Positions 24,300-35,756 of a stretch of DNA of 64,000 bases are shown here, one piece after another; position 1 is the first letter of the stretch; the number at the start of each line of letters is the position of its first letter. The translations under genes were made by a program, and so were the position numbers. The DNA comes from Vandiemenella viatica. Taxonomy: Eukaryota > Arthropoda > Insecta > Orthoptera > Morabidae. The notes below the pieces were generated by a model. It searched no databases, was not told the DNA's origin, and saw only the letters and a program-made list of their open reading frames with translations. The stretch spans positions 171,500,935 through 171,564,934 of the forward strand of contig CM061921.1 in assembly GCA_031002005.1 (NCBI GenBank). Direction: 5' to 3'.

Positions 24300-24530
24300 A
24301 CGTTGATGTCCACATCCAACGTGTCTGTCTATCGCCGTATTTCGAAGTTATGAGGCAAAATGTGTTATTTATACAAATAATTTTTCAACTAAATGTAGAC
24401 AGTATTTTTCTCCTTGTTTCAAAGGATAAGTGTGCAAAGTTTCATCGACATCGGATGAAAACTGTGGATTTCTATGAAGAACAAACAAACAAACAAACAA
24501 ACCAACAAACAAACAAACATACATTCAACT
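24300..24530 (+). repeat. possible LINE 3' tail ending in (CAAA)n
   Basis: A TTTCATCGACATCGGATGAA segment followed by about eleven ACAAACAAACA-type repeats (24478-24522). Several non-LTR elements end in such short tandem repeats. No coding part or TSD is seen. Confidence 0.4.
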
Positions 24531-24727
24531 TTATATGTAAAGATTTGAGGCATGCGATATTCCTCATGCTCCTTCAACTACTCTGCGTATATTGCTAGCT
24601 GAGGCTGTTGTCTCACGCAGTTAAAGGACGAAAGAATTATATAGGAGTATAATCGTATATTCTCTAGGAACCAAGGCTTTCTGAACTTTTTAAAAATTGT
24701 TTCTAGCTTGACCCTTCGACTTCGACG

Positions 24728-24912
24728 TAATTGGAGACGGGAATTGATTGGGATCAAGGACTGGGCCTTTTGATTGAACTATCCCGACTTTCGCCAGTAG
24801 TGATTTGGAGAAACAGCAGAAAATCCAAATCTGGATGGCTGGACGGGGATTTGAACCAGCATCCTCTCGAATGCGAGGTCAGAACATTACCGCTCACCTA
24901 CCACGCTCAGTT
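24728..24912 (-). mobile_element. SINE-2 copy, diverged
   Basis: The complement contains the SINE-2 tRNA-like head (CGAATGCGAGGTCAGAACATTACC on the plus strand; box B complement GGATTTGAACC) and body with GAAAATCCAAATCTGGATG. Compare 44993-45258. No TSD found. Confidence 0.7.
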
Positions 24913-25975
24913 TTTTTAATTAAATATAACATGTAGATCTATAGGAACAATAATTAAAGACTGACTCGAACATGGATTTTATTAAATAATATCTACCTTG
25001 CAGCCTATTATTTGACGCACAAATGTTTGATCAGCTAGAGATTTTAGATCGTAATCACATCGTTTCTCATGAACCGTGAGTCCACCATAATACACTCATC
25101 TTTATCACCACATATGTAACCTCTCAGTTTTTCGAAGAAAATATCATTTTCCTTTAACAAATCCTCCTTTTTCCATTTTGAAAAGCAATTATTCTTTCCT
25201 TTCAGAATGCAGACATAATAATTTAAAATATATACTGCATATGTAATTAACTAACGTCACCAACTGCGAGACTGACAGCGTTCTTTATGAAGGCTATTCT
25301 TCTTAGTAGAAATTTCCATGGCAGACTCCACTGCGAGAAGGATTAGATCTCTGTTTCAAATCCGCATCATCTATCAAATCTCTTTTTTTCTGTTTTCTCA
25401 CAATATTTCCAGTTTAATGCCAGAATAGTTCTTCTAAAAGGTAATGGTCAAATTTTTTCCTGTTGTTTGTCTACAATTCTTTTTCATATTTAATTACCTT
25501 GATTGCAACTAAGCGTTTAGCCTCAAATATGAAAAATGTTTAATATATTAAAAAATGAGCAAATATGTAGTTTTCAGAGGAGAAATTATGGTTCCAAAAT
25601 ACTATCGATCTGTACCATCATAACTGCAAAATAAAATTTTTAAATATAGTAAATGTATGATTTTTTGTACTCAAAATATGTTTTTTCAAAAACCTCAGCT
25701 CATTTGGTTCATTTTTTCATCGAAATTTGAAGTAATTTTGTGTGCAGTATTTTATCAATTTACCAGTCCGTATTTCCGCTACATAACCGTCTACTGACGG
25801 TTAAATATTCCTGCCTGGAAGAATATTTATAGTTCGTCCAGAAAGCTTTGAGAGGGGGAGGGCACGCAAAGTAGTTGTGGAAAAGGATAAGGAGGTAAAT
25901 ACGAAATGAGATCGCAGAATAGTGCGACATCGGTGTGGCATCACTGTTAGGAAGATTCAAAAGAATACACAGTGT
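24913..25975. other. AT-rich non-coding stretch
   Basis: No gene or repeat recognised. Confidence 0.5.
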
Positions 25976-26340
25976 CAAGAGTACCAGTAATTTATAGAAT
26001 TAATTATTGATATAAGGATGTGCTTCCCATGTATCATAAGTAGTATCTGACAGTTGGCACCGTGTGGTCGACACATATTCCGTCTTTCTTATAATTTATA
26101 CCACCTCTGCCCATGTATTTTCTATTGGGTTCACGTCAACTTTTTTCATTGGCTAATCAGTTCCATGCGTCTTTGGCTGCTCGAGGAGTGATCTAATATA
26201 GGCGGATCTGGCGGACGAATACCTTTCCTGCTGGGACGTGATATGAGCCACCAACATCTCAGCCTTACGGATGGCAATATCATATTATACAGATTAACTG
26301 TCCTGCAATACCCAACCTTTACAAATGACAATATCTGTCC
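25976..26340 (-). pseudogene. Tc1-like transposase C-terminal remnant
   Basis: The minus strand around 26140-26090 encodes VNPIENTWAEVV, the conserved block around the third catalytic acidic residue of Tc1/mariner transposases (usually SPDLNPIEN.W). Upstream (26331-26150) is a diverged stretch in a nearby frame. Several stops show it is dead. No TIRs located. Confidence 0.5.
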
Positions 26341-27390
26341 TCATCAATGAATTATTCGCTATGCCTCGTAGATGACTATTCTACTGCAATCAACAATCTT
26401 TTATGTATCTTCAAAGTGCAGTGCTCTATAAAAAATGAAGCTGCTGCCAGACTGATCCTGGTCAGATGTTGTTTTGCGTGGTGTGCTTGTGTGTGACTGT
26501 TCAATGACATTCCTTTCCATTTGATAACCCAAAGTAAGACATGCCACGGTTTATTTGTTTATCCTCATGATTATAGTAGTAAAACCGTTTGAATATGCAA
26601 AGTAATAATCGCCGCCTTCTCAAATCACTCAAATTGCTAGATGTGGTTGATGTAACGATTGGCACTGAAACAGACTAAAGTTTGAATAAAAGTCGCAAAT
26701 TCGTGGAGGAAGTCTTCTGGCAGGAAACGATGCGTATTTCCTTCTATTGTGACTTCGCAATTGTCTGCCATCGAGTTAAAACTACAGTTTCCTGCATTAC
26801 AGCCCAGAAAAGCAGTATCAAAATAATATTTTGTAATTATAAAAGTTTGACAGGAATACCACTAGATTAAAATCGTCTACAAAATAACTGCAACTAATAA
26901 CCGTTTCAATGTGTGAACTACTTTTAAATACTGGGTAGAGTGATGCGCTGCAGAAAATAAAACTAGAATCGTTTATGAACCCAGAACCCACCTAATAAAG
27001 AATAATATTTTTAAAAATATCCAAAATAACATTTCAGATAACGATGAAATAATAAGATACTGATCTGTGGTTTTATGAACGACGATTGAAAACCACGCGT
27101 TTCATATAAGCGTCAAATATCTGTCAATACTGTATTTTTGGAGCAAATAATTTCTATATATTTCAAATTTTTATTTTACAGTTATGGTGTTAAGGATTGA
27201 CAGTATTTTGAAATTAAAATTTCACCTCTGCAAACTGCACATAGGTTCTTCTTTTTTATACATTAATCATTTTTAATACTTAGGGCTAAACGCCTCGTTA
27301 TAGTCGAGGTAAATCAATATAAGAGAGAATTGTAAACAAAGAACACGAAACAATTTGATGAATCCCTTTCAAAGGAATTATCCTGGCATT
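26341..27390. other. AT-rich non-coding stretch
   Basis: No gene recognised. Short frames here are compositional. Confidence 0.5.
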
Positions 27391-27555
27391 AATCTTCAAA
27401 GATTTTGAGAAAACATGGAGAAACGAAACGTGATAGCCGACGGGAATTTGAACCGGCGCAGTAAAACTCCTCATGTTGGGAGCCGCCAAGGCATTTTCTA
27501 CCAGCAAGAATGGCCTTGGAAAAAGAACGCTTTCAGTGACGTGGGCTAACTCCAT
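27391..27555 (-). mobile_element. highly diverged SINE-2-like relic
   Basis: Contains CCTTTCAAAGGAATTATCC, GGCATTAATC and GACGGGAATTTGAACCGGCG in the order expected for the complement of SINE-2 (body then box B). Too diverged for certainty. Confidence 0.4.
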
Positions 27556-27767
27556 ACGCAATTGAGCTTTTAAGATTTATATGTCTGTATTTTTAAGGAA
27601 AAGATAATTGCTTTTCAAACTGGAAAAAGCTGGATCTGTAACAGGAAAATGATGTTTTCATTGAAAAACTAATTAAGAAATTAACTATGTGTTTATAAAA
27701 AGGAGTGTATTATGGATGGTTCTGGTTTCATGAGACATGAAGTAATTATGATTTGAAATCTGTAATG

Positions 27768-28036
27768 CAGTGGTTCCCAATTAGGGTACGTGAGGCTGCT
27801 TCAAAGGGTACGCTCGTTTCACCAAATAGTTGCAATAAAAAATCGCAAATATTTCTATCGCCAAAATATAAAGACCATTAAACTGTGTGTGCGTGTGTGT
27901 TAATTAAATTTCTGTAATGCTGTAACTGTGCGACGCACCAGACTTGGATGAACACAGCGGCATAGGTAGCCACTGGTACGCGAAGTTGAGCTCTTTCTGA
28001 AAGTCATTCTCGCGAAAATCTTATTGGGAACCAATG
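27768..28036. mobile_element. hAT-like MITE, 269 bp
   Basis: Ends CAGTGGTTCCCAAT and ATTGGGAACCAATG form a 14-bp inverted repeat with one mismatch. CAGTGGTTCCCAA is a widespread hAT terminal sequence. No transposase. An 8-bp TSD expected for hAT is not evident (CTGTAATG versus CTCCAGTC), so the copy is old or the assignment only approximate. Confidence 0.6.
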
Positions 28037-28164
28037 CTCCAGTCGATCAAATAGTTCTGCGTGTACTACTAGAATGCACGATAGATATATTTTAAATAAT
28101 CCATGGTTGTGTCAGTCACTAATTATTGTTCCTTTATGTCTACATTTTATAATTAGTTAAAAAA

Positions 28165-28372
28165 TCTGTGCCTTCTGGAAGAGCGGTAACTTTCTTTTCT
28201 CGTATTCGAGAGGATGAGGGTTTATCCAGATTTAGATTTTCTACTGTTTTTTTCCAAATTACTCTAGGCGAACGACAGGATAGTTCCATCAAAAGGCCCA
28301 TTCCTTGCTCCCAGTCAATTCCCGTCTCCAATTTCCTCGAACTCGAGAGGTCAAGCTAGAATTTTTTTTAAA
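28165..28372 (+). mobile_element. SINE-2 copy, diverged
   Basis: Head GGAAGAGCGGTAAC, body with CCAGATTTAGATTTTCTACT, CCAAATTACTCTAGGCGAA, AAAAGGCCCATTCCTTGC and CCCGTCTCC, ending in a T/A-rich tail. The order matches SINE-2 in plus orientation. Confidence 0.65.
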
Positions 28373-28380
28373 AAAAACTT

Positions 28381-29190
28381 CAGTGTAGGGCCCAGAACGC
28401 TGTCATCGCAATGTAATGATTGCCGATTTGTGTCCGTCCTCGCATATGGATGGTTTTGAATGAGTGTAGTGTCCGTCCTGTGTTGACTTCACTGTAGTGT
28501 GCCACATTACCTCATCAAAGGCTGACACAATAGTCAGAAAAATATAAACAGGAGCAGGCCAAATGGTCACAGATATCGAAGGACATAAAATATTCGAATC
28601 AGCAGGTTCTGGCAGATCAGTTTCCCTTAATGTGCAGTTGCAGTCTTTTTCTTGAGAAATGGCGCCATCGTTAAGGAATATTAATTAATTCATTTCGTTA
28701 TCAAACAGAACAAGTAAACATTTACGAGATGCAGTCAAAATTCTGGAGAAGAAATTTTCAGAAAATTTTAATGAATAATACGTATTAGTTCTATGTTATT
28801 TTTCAACATTTTAATAGGTCCCCTACCTATGATCAAGTAGCTTTAATAATAGGTTATATGATGTTTTTTCTGTTATTTTCGGCAAATGGTTGTCAATGTA
28901 TTTGTAGGTGCTGGTAATTCGAAAAGGGAGACATTTCGAGTACGGTTGATCATATTCCCACTCCTTATTGGAGCTAACTTTACTCAACAAGTTATCTTCA
29001 CTTCCTCGAAACGTTTGTCAGGTAGGTTACTTCCTCCTTGCGTCTCAATTACAATTTCCTTGAATCAGAAGGAAGAATTCCTTCTTATGAAATAACCACG
29101 TATAGAGTTAAAGAGATTAAATCCTATACACTCAACTGAAAATAAATACGCCACCCTGTGTCCTAAAGAACTTCACTAGTCCACCTACTT
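28381..29190 (-). repeat. dispersed repeat R2, copy B
   Basis: Alignable to the complement of 10680-12000 over its whole length: TAGTGTGCCACATTA, GGAATATTAATTAATTC, TCCTTGAATCAGAAGGAA and GAACTTCACTAGTC blocks. It lacks the insertion of about 460 bp found in copy A. It has no coding capacity that I recognise. It may be a non-autonomous element. Confidence 0.7.
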
Positions 29191-29735
29191 TCCAAATTAT
29201 TTATTCTAATACCTTTTTACAACACAGCCATGTTACTAGCTGGCACCAAACAAAGAATATTTTTATGGCATTCTTCCCGATAGCCAATCAACCAGCTTCG
29301 CCTGTTGTGCTCATACAAGGTAAAGACGATTCAGACATACACAACACTCAAGCCATCCTATTCGGAAGGACTCGCGTTCAAATCTTCGCACGTCCATCCG
29401 TATTTCGATATTTCATGATTAATCGAAATCACTCCGTGAGTGTCGTGATTTTTCCGGAAAAAAACCATGGCTCAATTCCTTCCTGAAACATATCCTCATT
29501 CATTTTCCCCTCTCTAATGATTTCTACGTCTACCAGCCCTAAAATAACACCGAACTGGAGACTCTTCTCACATGGAACTAGCACTCTAGTCCCTTTGCTA
29601 CCAAGGAGAAGGTCCTAAACACACCACAGAAATGTAATTAGATTTATTTGAGAAATTTCTTGTGATATTATCGTGGTCACAAGTGTTTTTTTTTTTTAAA
29701 TCCAAATTGATACTGGCAAGGCTTTTTTTTATTAA
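29191..29735. other. unassigned intergenic sequence
   Basis: No gene recognised. T-rich runs at 29680-29750. Confidence 0.4.
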
Positions 29736-29965
29736 AAATTATTTGTTTTTTTGTTTCTATCTTTATATTTCGTCGAAGTCACTAGAGGCTGGAATGGACT
29801 GGGGGCTAGGAATGTAGAGGAATTCGGCGATGGCCTTTTAAAGTAATCATCCAGGCATTCGTCTAGAGTGATTCGGTGAAACCATCGAAAACCCAGATCT
29901 GGATGGCCACGACCTCCCAAAAGCCGGATTAGAGTGTTACCTCACACCCACCACGATCTTTCTTT
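29736..29965 (-). mobile_element. SINE-2 copy, diverged
   Basis: The complement carries SINE-2 body order: GGAATTCGGCGATGGCCTTTTAAAG, CAGGCATTCGTCTAGAGTGATTC, AAAACCCAGATCTGGATGG, then a decayed box B and CCACCACGATC end, preceded by a T-run tail. Confidence 0.65.
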
Positions 29966-29989
29966 CTTCTTGTTTTCCGTATTCTTCTT

Positions 29990-30215
29990 TCCTTCGACGC
30001 TAATGTAACTTGAATCCTGAGAGTATTGGAAACTAGGATCGAGTAAGCATTTCTGCTGTGGATTTTTGATGGAACTTCTTCGGAGTTCAACTGGAGAGAT
30101 TTACGAAAACTATGGAATACTGAAATTGGATGTCAGACGGGGTTTGAATTCACGTCCCCTGAATGCCAGGCAAGAGTGTTACCTCTAACCCATCGATCTT
30201 CGAAGGGAATAAGTA
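29990..30215 (-). mobile_element. SINE-2 copy, strongly diverged
   Basis: GGGGTTTGAATTCACGTCC (box B complement), GAATGCCAGGCAAGAGTGTTACC and CCCATCGATC follow the SINE-2 order. The body is heavily mutated. Confidence 0.5.
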
Positions 30216-30245
30216 ACGCAGGACAAAATACTTTATGGAAGTATC

Positions 30246-30476
30246 TTTTTTTTTTTTTAACTGCTTTACGTCTCTCAACAGCGAGGTCTTTAGAGATGGG
30301 AAAGGATGGGGGGAATTCGTCCATGGCCTTTTTAAGGAAGTATCCCGGCATTTGCCTGGAGTGATTTGGGAAACCATGGAAAACCCAAATGAGGATGCCC
30401 GGACAGGGATTCGAACCACCGTCCTCCCGAATGCGAGGCCAGAACGCTATCCGTTACACCACCACGATCGGTATGA
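30246..30476 (-). mobile_element. SINE-2 with TSD AAGTATC
   Basis: Well-preserved SINE-2 on the minus strand: poly(T) at 30246, body GGCCTTTTTAAGGAAG, GCATTTGCCTGGAGTGATT, GGAAACCATGGAAAACCC, box B complement GGGATTCGAACC, end GTTACACCACCACG. AAGTATC at 30239-30245 and 30477-30483 looks like the TSD. Confidence 0.85.
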
Positions 30477-30570
30477 AAGTATCAGTGTTAGTTTTAAACA
30501 AAGGGAGATATGAAAGGTTTCCTACTTCCATTCTTTCAGATTTAAACTTTGGAACCGCTAATTCACATTT

Positions 30571-30576
30571 CAGACT
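30571..30576. repeat. left 6-bp TSD of palindromic element (CAGACT)
   Basis: CAGACT directly abuts the left terminus. The same hexamer abuts the right terminus at 42701-42706. Confidence 0.88.
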
Positions 30577-30639
30577 AGTAGATGTCATATGTCTGTGTGT
30601 TGCCACTTTTTCCCCATGTATTTCATATGGACGTATGTT

Positions 30640-30960
30640 TGTTGCCAGTTTTTGGACCACCCACGTCGCGCAGGTGTTCGCCAGCCGCGCGCCTGGCCGG
30701 GCAGGCGGAAGCCATTAGTCATGTCAACACCTGTCAACAAGGCCATTAATTATCGCTCCCCTTGCAGCCGGCCGCCGCGCCGCCGCGCGCAGCTGGAAGC
30801 CATTAATTATCGGGACGCAAAGCGCTTCCCACGCTATCAAAGGCTCCCACGCCGCCGCGCCACCCTCCCGGCCTGAATTTTAAGTAGTCGGCTCGCCGGG
30901 CCGACACTCATAAATATTCCCTTATCCGCCGCGCCAGGCTTCATAATTATCTCCTGACCT
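30640..30960 (+). promoter_or_regulatory. GC-rich subterminal region with repeated ATTAAT motifs
   Basis: Highly GC/CpG-rich, unlike the flanks. It contains GAAGCCATTAGTCATG, GGCCATTAATTATCGCTCC, GAAGCCATTAATTATCGGG, CACTCATAAATATTCCC and CTTCATAATTATCTCC. These regularly spaced AT-rich cores in GC-rich context recur exactly in the right arm (42310-42640). They are candidate sites for an element-encoded terminal or replication protein; function inferred only. Confidence 0.45.
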
Positions 30961-31204
30961 CCTCGGAAGGTATGTGTGTGTGTTAAAAGCTAAAACATTT
31001 TTTCAACTTTCACGGTATTTTACGATTGTGCGGGAGGAATATAATTTACCCCGAGAAATGTGGCCTTAGATTCCTCGGGAGATTAATGTCGCCAGACAAC
31101 ACAGGCAAAGCGTCGTGTTCCCACGCCAAGCGCTCCCCACGTACATCTGGCGCGCAGGTGTGCCCGGGGACGCAGTCTTCCCACGCCGAGGCTCCAGACT
31201 CGTG

Positions 31205-31213
31205 TATAAATAG
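31205..31213 (+). promoter_or_regulatory. TATA box of left polymerase gene
   Basis: TATAAATAG lies 68 bp before the ATG at 31281, at a sensible distance for a 5' UTR of about 40-45 nt. The mirror copy is at 42064-42072. Confidence 0.7.
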
Positions 31214-31280
31214 GGCAAAGACCTCCCTTCAGCCATCCAGTCTTCTCTGAGCGGCCGAGCTGAACACTTCGATCATCACA

Positions 31281-34200
31281 ATGTCTTCTGAGGATCTTAG
31301 CTTATTCGCCGATATTGGTAAGTAAATTATTGTTATTTAACTTGTTTTTCTGACTGTTTTAAATTCTTTCACATATACTGATGAGTTTTTTTTCTTCTGC
31401 TTCAGACTTTGATGAAATTCTCGCTGCGGATGATTTCGGTAATGATAATATTTTTTTAAAGTAACTAGATTTATGAAAAAATGTATAGTGCTGAAGCAGT
31501 AGTCTATATTATTAATTTATTTGTTCGCAGGTGATTTGGACATTTCCTGCAGTGACCTTTTTTATTTCAGTACGTATTTATCTATAGATTATTTTTTCCC
31601 ATGTCTTTATAACTATTGCTAATACATTTTTTTTCTCTCTTTTTCAGATGAACCATCACGGTCAGAGAAGCGTAAGGGTAATTCTGAAGAATTAACTAGC
31701 CCAAAAAGAGCTTGTGATTGCTCACAATGGAGCATTGACGTGGATGTGCCGCAGAGCATGCCGCCAACTCCACCACCACCGCAACCACCAGCACAATGGA
31801 ATATCGGTAAGTCCAGTACATCAGTAATTTACCTATATTATTTTATGCTTACAAAATTATGTTTTTTTTTTCATGATACTAAAACATTTTTCTTCTTTTT
31901 TTATGTTTCAGAGGGGGCGGTCGGACGCCCGGCCAACGAGGCAGTTCCGCCACCAATATGGCGACCATGGGAGACATCGGAACCTAGCCGACCGCCCGCC
32001 ACAGCAGCAGCAGCCGGGTCCCCCAGCCGCCAGCCCACCGACTTATCGCCAGGACTCAGCCACCACTTCAACAGCCCATCGCCGGGACCCAGCCGACAGT
32101 ACGCCGACCCATCGCCCGGCTCCAGCCGCTCATCGCCCGGCTCCAGCCGGCAGTATGCCGACCCATCGCCGGGGCCCAGCCGGCAGTATGCCGGTCCTTC
32201 GCCGGGGCCCAGCCGGCAGTATGCCGACCCATCGCCTGGACCCAGCCGGCAGTATGCCGGTGCAGGGGCAGCCTTATGCAGTCATGATCATGCAGCAACG
32301 ATAGGTGAGTCAGCAGTATCGCGCTTAGTCCTTGAAGACAGGCTTAGTGCATTTAAAAATAGAATTTATTCCGGGACAATTTCAAATTCTCAAAATTTTA
32401 TTGATCCAATGAATTTCATTGATGCTTGCTTTAAACTTGTTGCCGGTAAAGTTCGCGAAATTGTGGATAATCGGTCCTCCCCATCTGTAAAGGTGCAGGT
32501 TGGACTGATTAACACATATAAAATACAGAAGGAAATGATTTTGGAAACCGCCCGTATGTGCTTTTTAACTAAAATGCGTGAAGTCACAACAAGCACTTGC
32601 CTGTCGGATTGGTATGAAAAATATGTGAAGTCGGAGCTCAGAGTAAAATTGTGTGAGTTTCAAGAAAGGACAAGTGGCAAAACTCTCGATAGAATAGAAT
32701 CCCTCGACATTAGCATTTCTAATTTTCAACCTTTCTATCGTGGGTCTTCCTATGTTGCTCTGCCACTTGATATCTGTAGAAAGAAGGCCGTCATCAATGT
32801 TGAAAACAAGAATGACGAGTTGTGCTTTCTATGGACAATTCTTGCATATCACGTAAAGGCGCTAAGCAAAAAACCTACAAGGGTTAGCAAATATAAGAAA
32901 GTACGTTCACTCTATCCCCTCGATTTTTCAGGTATTGAGTTTCCGGTAAAACTCGCTGACATTTCTAAATTTGAGAGGCAAAATCCAGACTATTCTGTAA
33001 ATGTTTTCGGTCTGGATGAAGTTAAAGGTAAACATGTAGTTTCCGGGGCCCTCCATCACACTGCAGACAAACGCGTTCACCACATAAACATGTTGTTGAT
33101 TACCGACGGCAGTGGGAAAAAATTCCATTACTGTTGGATTCACGACTTGTCGGCGTTAGTCAGGTCTTCTTTAAGTAGAAATACACGTGCTATTTTTATT
33201 TGTGACAGATGTCTGCAACATTTTGGACGCAAAGATCTCCTGGACCGCCACGAGATTGACTGTGCAAGGGTTGATCCTGTAAGAGTGGATTTACCCGGCG
33301 ACGACGATAAAACTTTAAAGTTTAAGGATTTTGTGCACCAAGAGCGTGTACCCGTCGTCGTTTACGCGGATTTTGAAAGTTTATTGCTACCTTATGATTC
33401 TTGCAGTCCCCCACCCAACGCCTCTCACACTACTTTAGTCCAGAAAACATCTCCCTTTCGCTGCCGCATACCAGGTCGTGTTGTCCACTCATACCTAGTC
33501 TGTCGCGTTTCAACTCCTTCAGGGGAAAAAATCCTGAAAAATGGCTTGTTGATGAACTCGTCAAACTTGCCAAGAAAGTTGATAAAAATTTACAAGAGGT
33601 GCATTCCTCTTGTAATGACAGACGAGCAAGAAGCAAAGTTTGCTGATGCTACGGTATGCCACATCTGCGAGAAAGACATTGAACCAGGGGACCGTCAAGG
33701 TCCGCGATCATTGTCATATCACAGGTGAATTTAGGGGGCTGCACATAATGATTGCAATTTGCAGTATAAGACTAAAAAGTACATACCCATTTTCTTTCAC
33801 AATCTTTCTGGGTATGATGCTCATTTCATTGTAATGGCATTATCAAACTCGATTTCGAAGGAATGGACGTGCTTCCCATCAACACAGAACGTTATATTTC
33901 TTTTTCGAAAAAGATTGAATTCACTTCAATCACGTTAAGGTTTCTGGACTCATACCGGTTCATGCAGCTCCCATTAGATAAACTGGTTGGAACCCTTGAG
34001 GACGGCGACATGCGCATTACTAGTGCTCATTTCACCGACCCCGAGAAGTTCCAATTAGTTAAACGGAAAGGTGTCTTCCCTTATGAATACATGGATTCGT
34101 GGGATAAGCTCACCGAGGCCACGCTTCCTCCAAAATCAAAATTCTACAGTTCGTTGTCGGAGTCACACATTTCTGATGAAGATTACGAAACACGCGACAA

Positions 34201-35756
34201 AGGTGTGGCGGACCTTCAGATCAAGACTTTGGGCGAATATGCAAGTCTGTACATGGACACAGATGTGCGGTTACTTGCAGATCTGTTTGAGAAATTAGGA
34301 GTGTATGTTTGGGGAAGTACAAACCCTGGACCCCGCCCACTAATTTCACATCCCCAGGCCTTTCGTGGCAGGCTATGTTAAGGAGCACGCGTGTCGAACT
34401 GGACCTTCTGACGGATATCGACATGCTGCTCTTTTTCGAACGAGTATTCGCAGGAGTATTTGCCAGTGCGTCCACAGGTATGCGAAGGCAAATAACCGGT
34501 ACATGTCGGAGTACAACCGCGAGGCGTCTGAAGATTTTATAATGTACTTCGACGTAACAATCTTTACGGCTGGGCCATGTCGGAGTATCTACCCTCTGGT
34601 GGGTTTCAATGGCTATCGCTAAAGAGATTGCTAGCATAGATTTCATGAGCGTTGCAGCTGACTCACCTAGGGGATTCGTATTGGAGGTAGACCTTACGAT
34701 TCCTCAGGATAAACACGACGTTTTAGCAGACCTGCCGCCATGTCCAGACCACAAAGCACCAGAAGGTTCTACCCTTCCCAAGCTGATGACCACACTGGAG
34801 AACAAGGTACGGTATGTTCTCCATTACCGAGTCCTCCAGCAATGTGTAGGCTTGGGGCTGCAGGTGACCGAAATACACCGGGTAATATCTTTCAATCAGT
34901 CACCGTGGTTGAAAGAATACATATCTCTCAATACGTGTTCTCGCCGTGACGCCAAAACAGATTTCGAGAGAGATTTTTACAAACTGATGAACAATTCAAT
35001 TTTCGGCAAGACTATGGAGAACATTCGAAAACACCGCGACGTGAAATTGTGTACAGGGTGGGCCGCCGCGGTGCCCGCAAACACATAGCTTCACCACACT
35101 TTAAGCAAGTAACAGTTTTCAACAAGACTTTGTGGCCGTGGAGATGGCGAAAGCTAGGATAGTTTTTTAAACCCGTGTATGTCGGAATGTGCATTCTTGA
35201 CCTGTCTAAACTGAGGATGTACAGATTTCATTATGAATTTGCCATTCCTCAGTTTAGAAGCCCTAAATTGCTATATATGGATACAGACAGCTTCATCTAC
35301 TTGGTGCGGAACTGCGATCCATATGAAGTGATGCGACGCAACAGGGAGGAGTTCGACACGTCTGGGTATAGCACCGGCAACCGTTATGGGATAGAATCCC
35401 ACAATGAAAAGGTTGTCGGTGTTATGAAGGACGAAGCGAATGGCACCCTGATTGCGGAGTTTGCGGGGTTAAGGGCAAAAATGTATGCATTCCGGCTCGA
35501 GACAGACCAGACCTCTAGACGGGCTAAAGGTTTGGCTGGCTCAGTCACTAGAAAGCTGCAGATGGAGGATTACATAAATTGCCTCCATGGAAACACCCAG
35601 GTACCATCTGCAGCAAAGGATCACATCAACCCTTCATGTTGTAAATACTGTTCAAATATCCAAACTGGGTCTGTCTAGAACGGACGATAAGCGGTATATT
35701 TTCCCCGACGGGATAGAGACCCTCCCGTGGGGGCACAAGTCTGTAAATAATGTGTG
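31281..35756 (+). pseudogene. spliced family B DNA polymerase, left copy
   Basis: Likely coding exons: 31281-31317, 31406-31438, 31531-31569, 31648-31806 and 31912 onward, each joined by GT..AG introns in phase 1, after which the frame is continuous to about 33690. The N-terminus is acidic, then Pro-rich with 11-residue SPGPSRQYA repeats (32040-32270). Later come a CX2C...H zinc-finger-like segment (about 33203-33270), exonuclease motif VYADFES (33358), an endonuclease VII-like CHICEKDIEPGD...DHCH segment (33656-33715), polymerase motif A (NNLYGW-like, broken near 34553), motif B KLMNNSIFGKT (34980) and motif C YMDTDS (35274). At least six frame breaks after 33690 make it a pseudogene. The natural stop is probably TGA at 35754-35756. 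It belongs to the protein-primed type (DNA_pol_B_2). Confidence 0.85.
32040..32270 (+). repeat. coding tandem repeats, SPGPSRQYAD units
   Basis: Seven or eight units of about 24-33 bp encode variants of DPSPGPSRQYA. They lie between the acidic N-terminus and the polymerase proper. The repeat is multiple-of-three, so the other frame is open too. Same structure at 41010-41240 in the right arm. Confidence 0.85.

Noticed and set aside
27760..28044. 8-bp TSD for the hAT-like MITE
   Set aside because: The flanking octamers match at only about half of the positions.
32068..32298. Open frames on the other frames and strand in the Pro-rich repeat, such as RRGPAGSMP repeats
   Set aside because: They are open only because the repeat unit is a multiple of three; the SPGPSRQYA frame continues into the polymerase.
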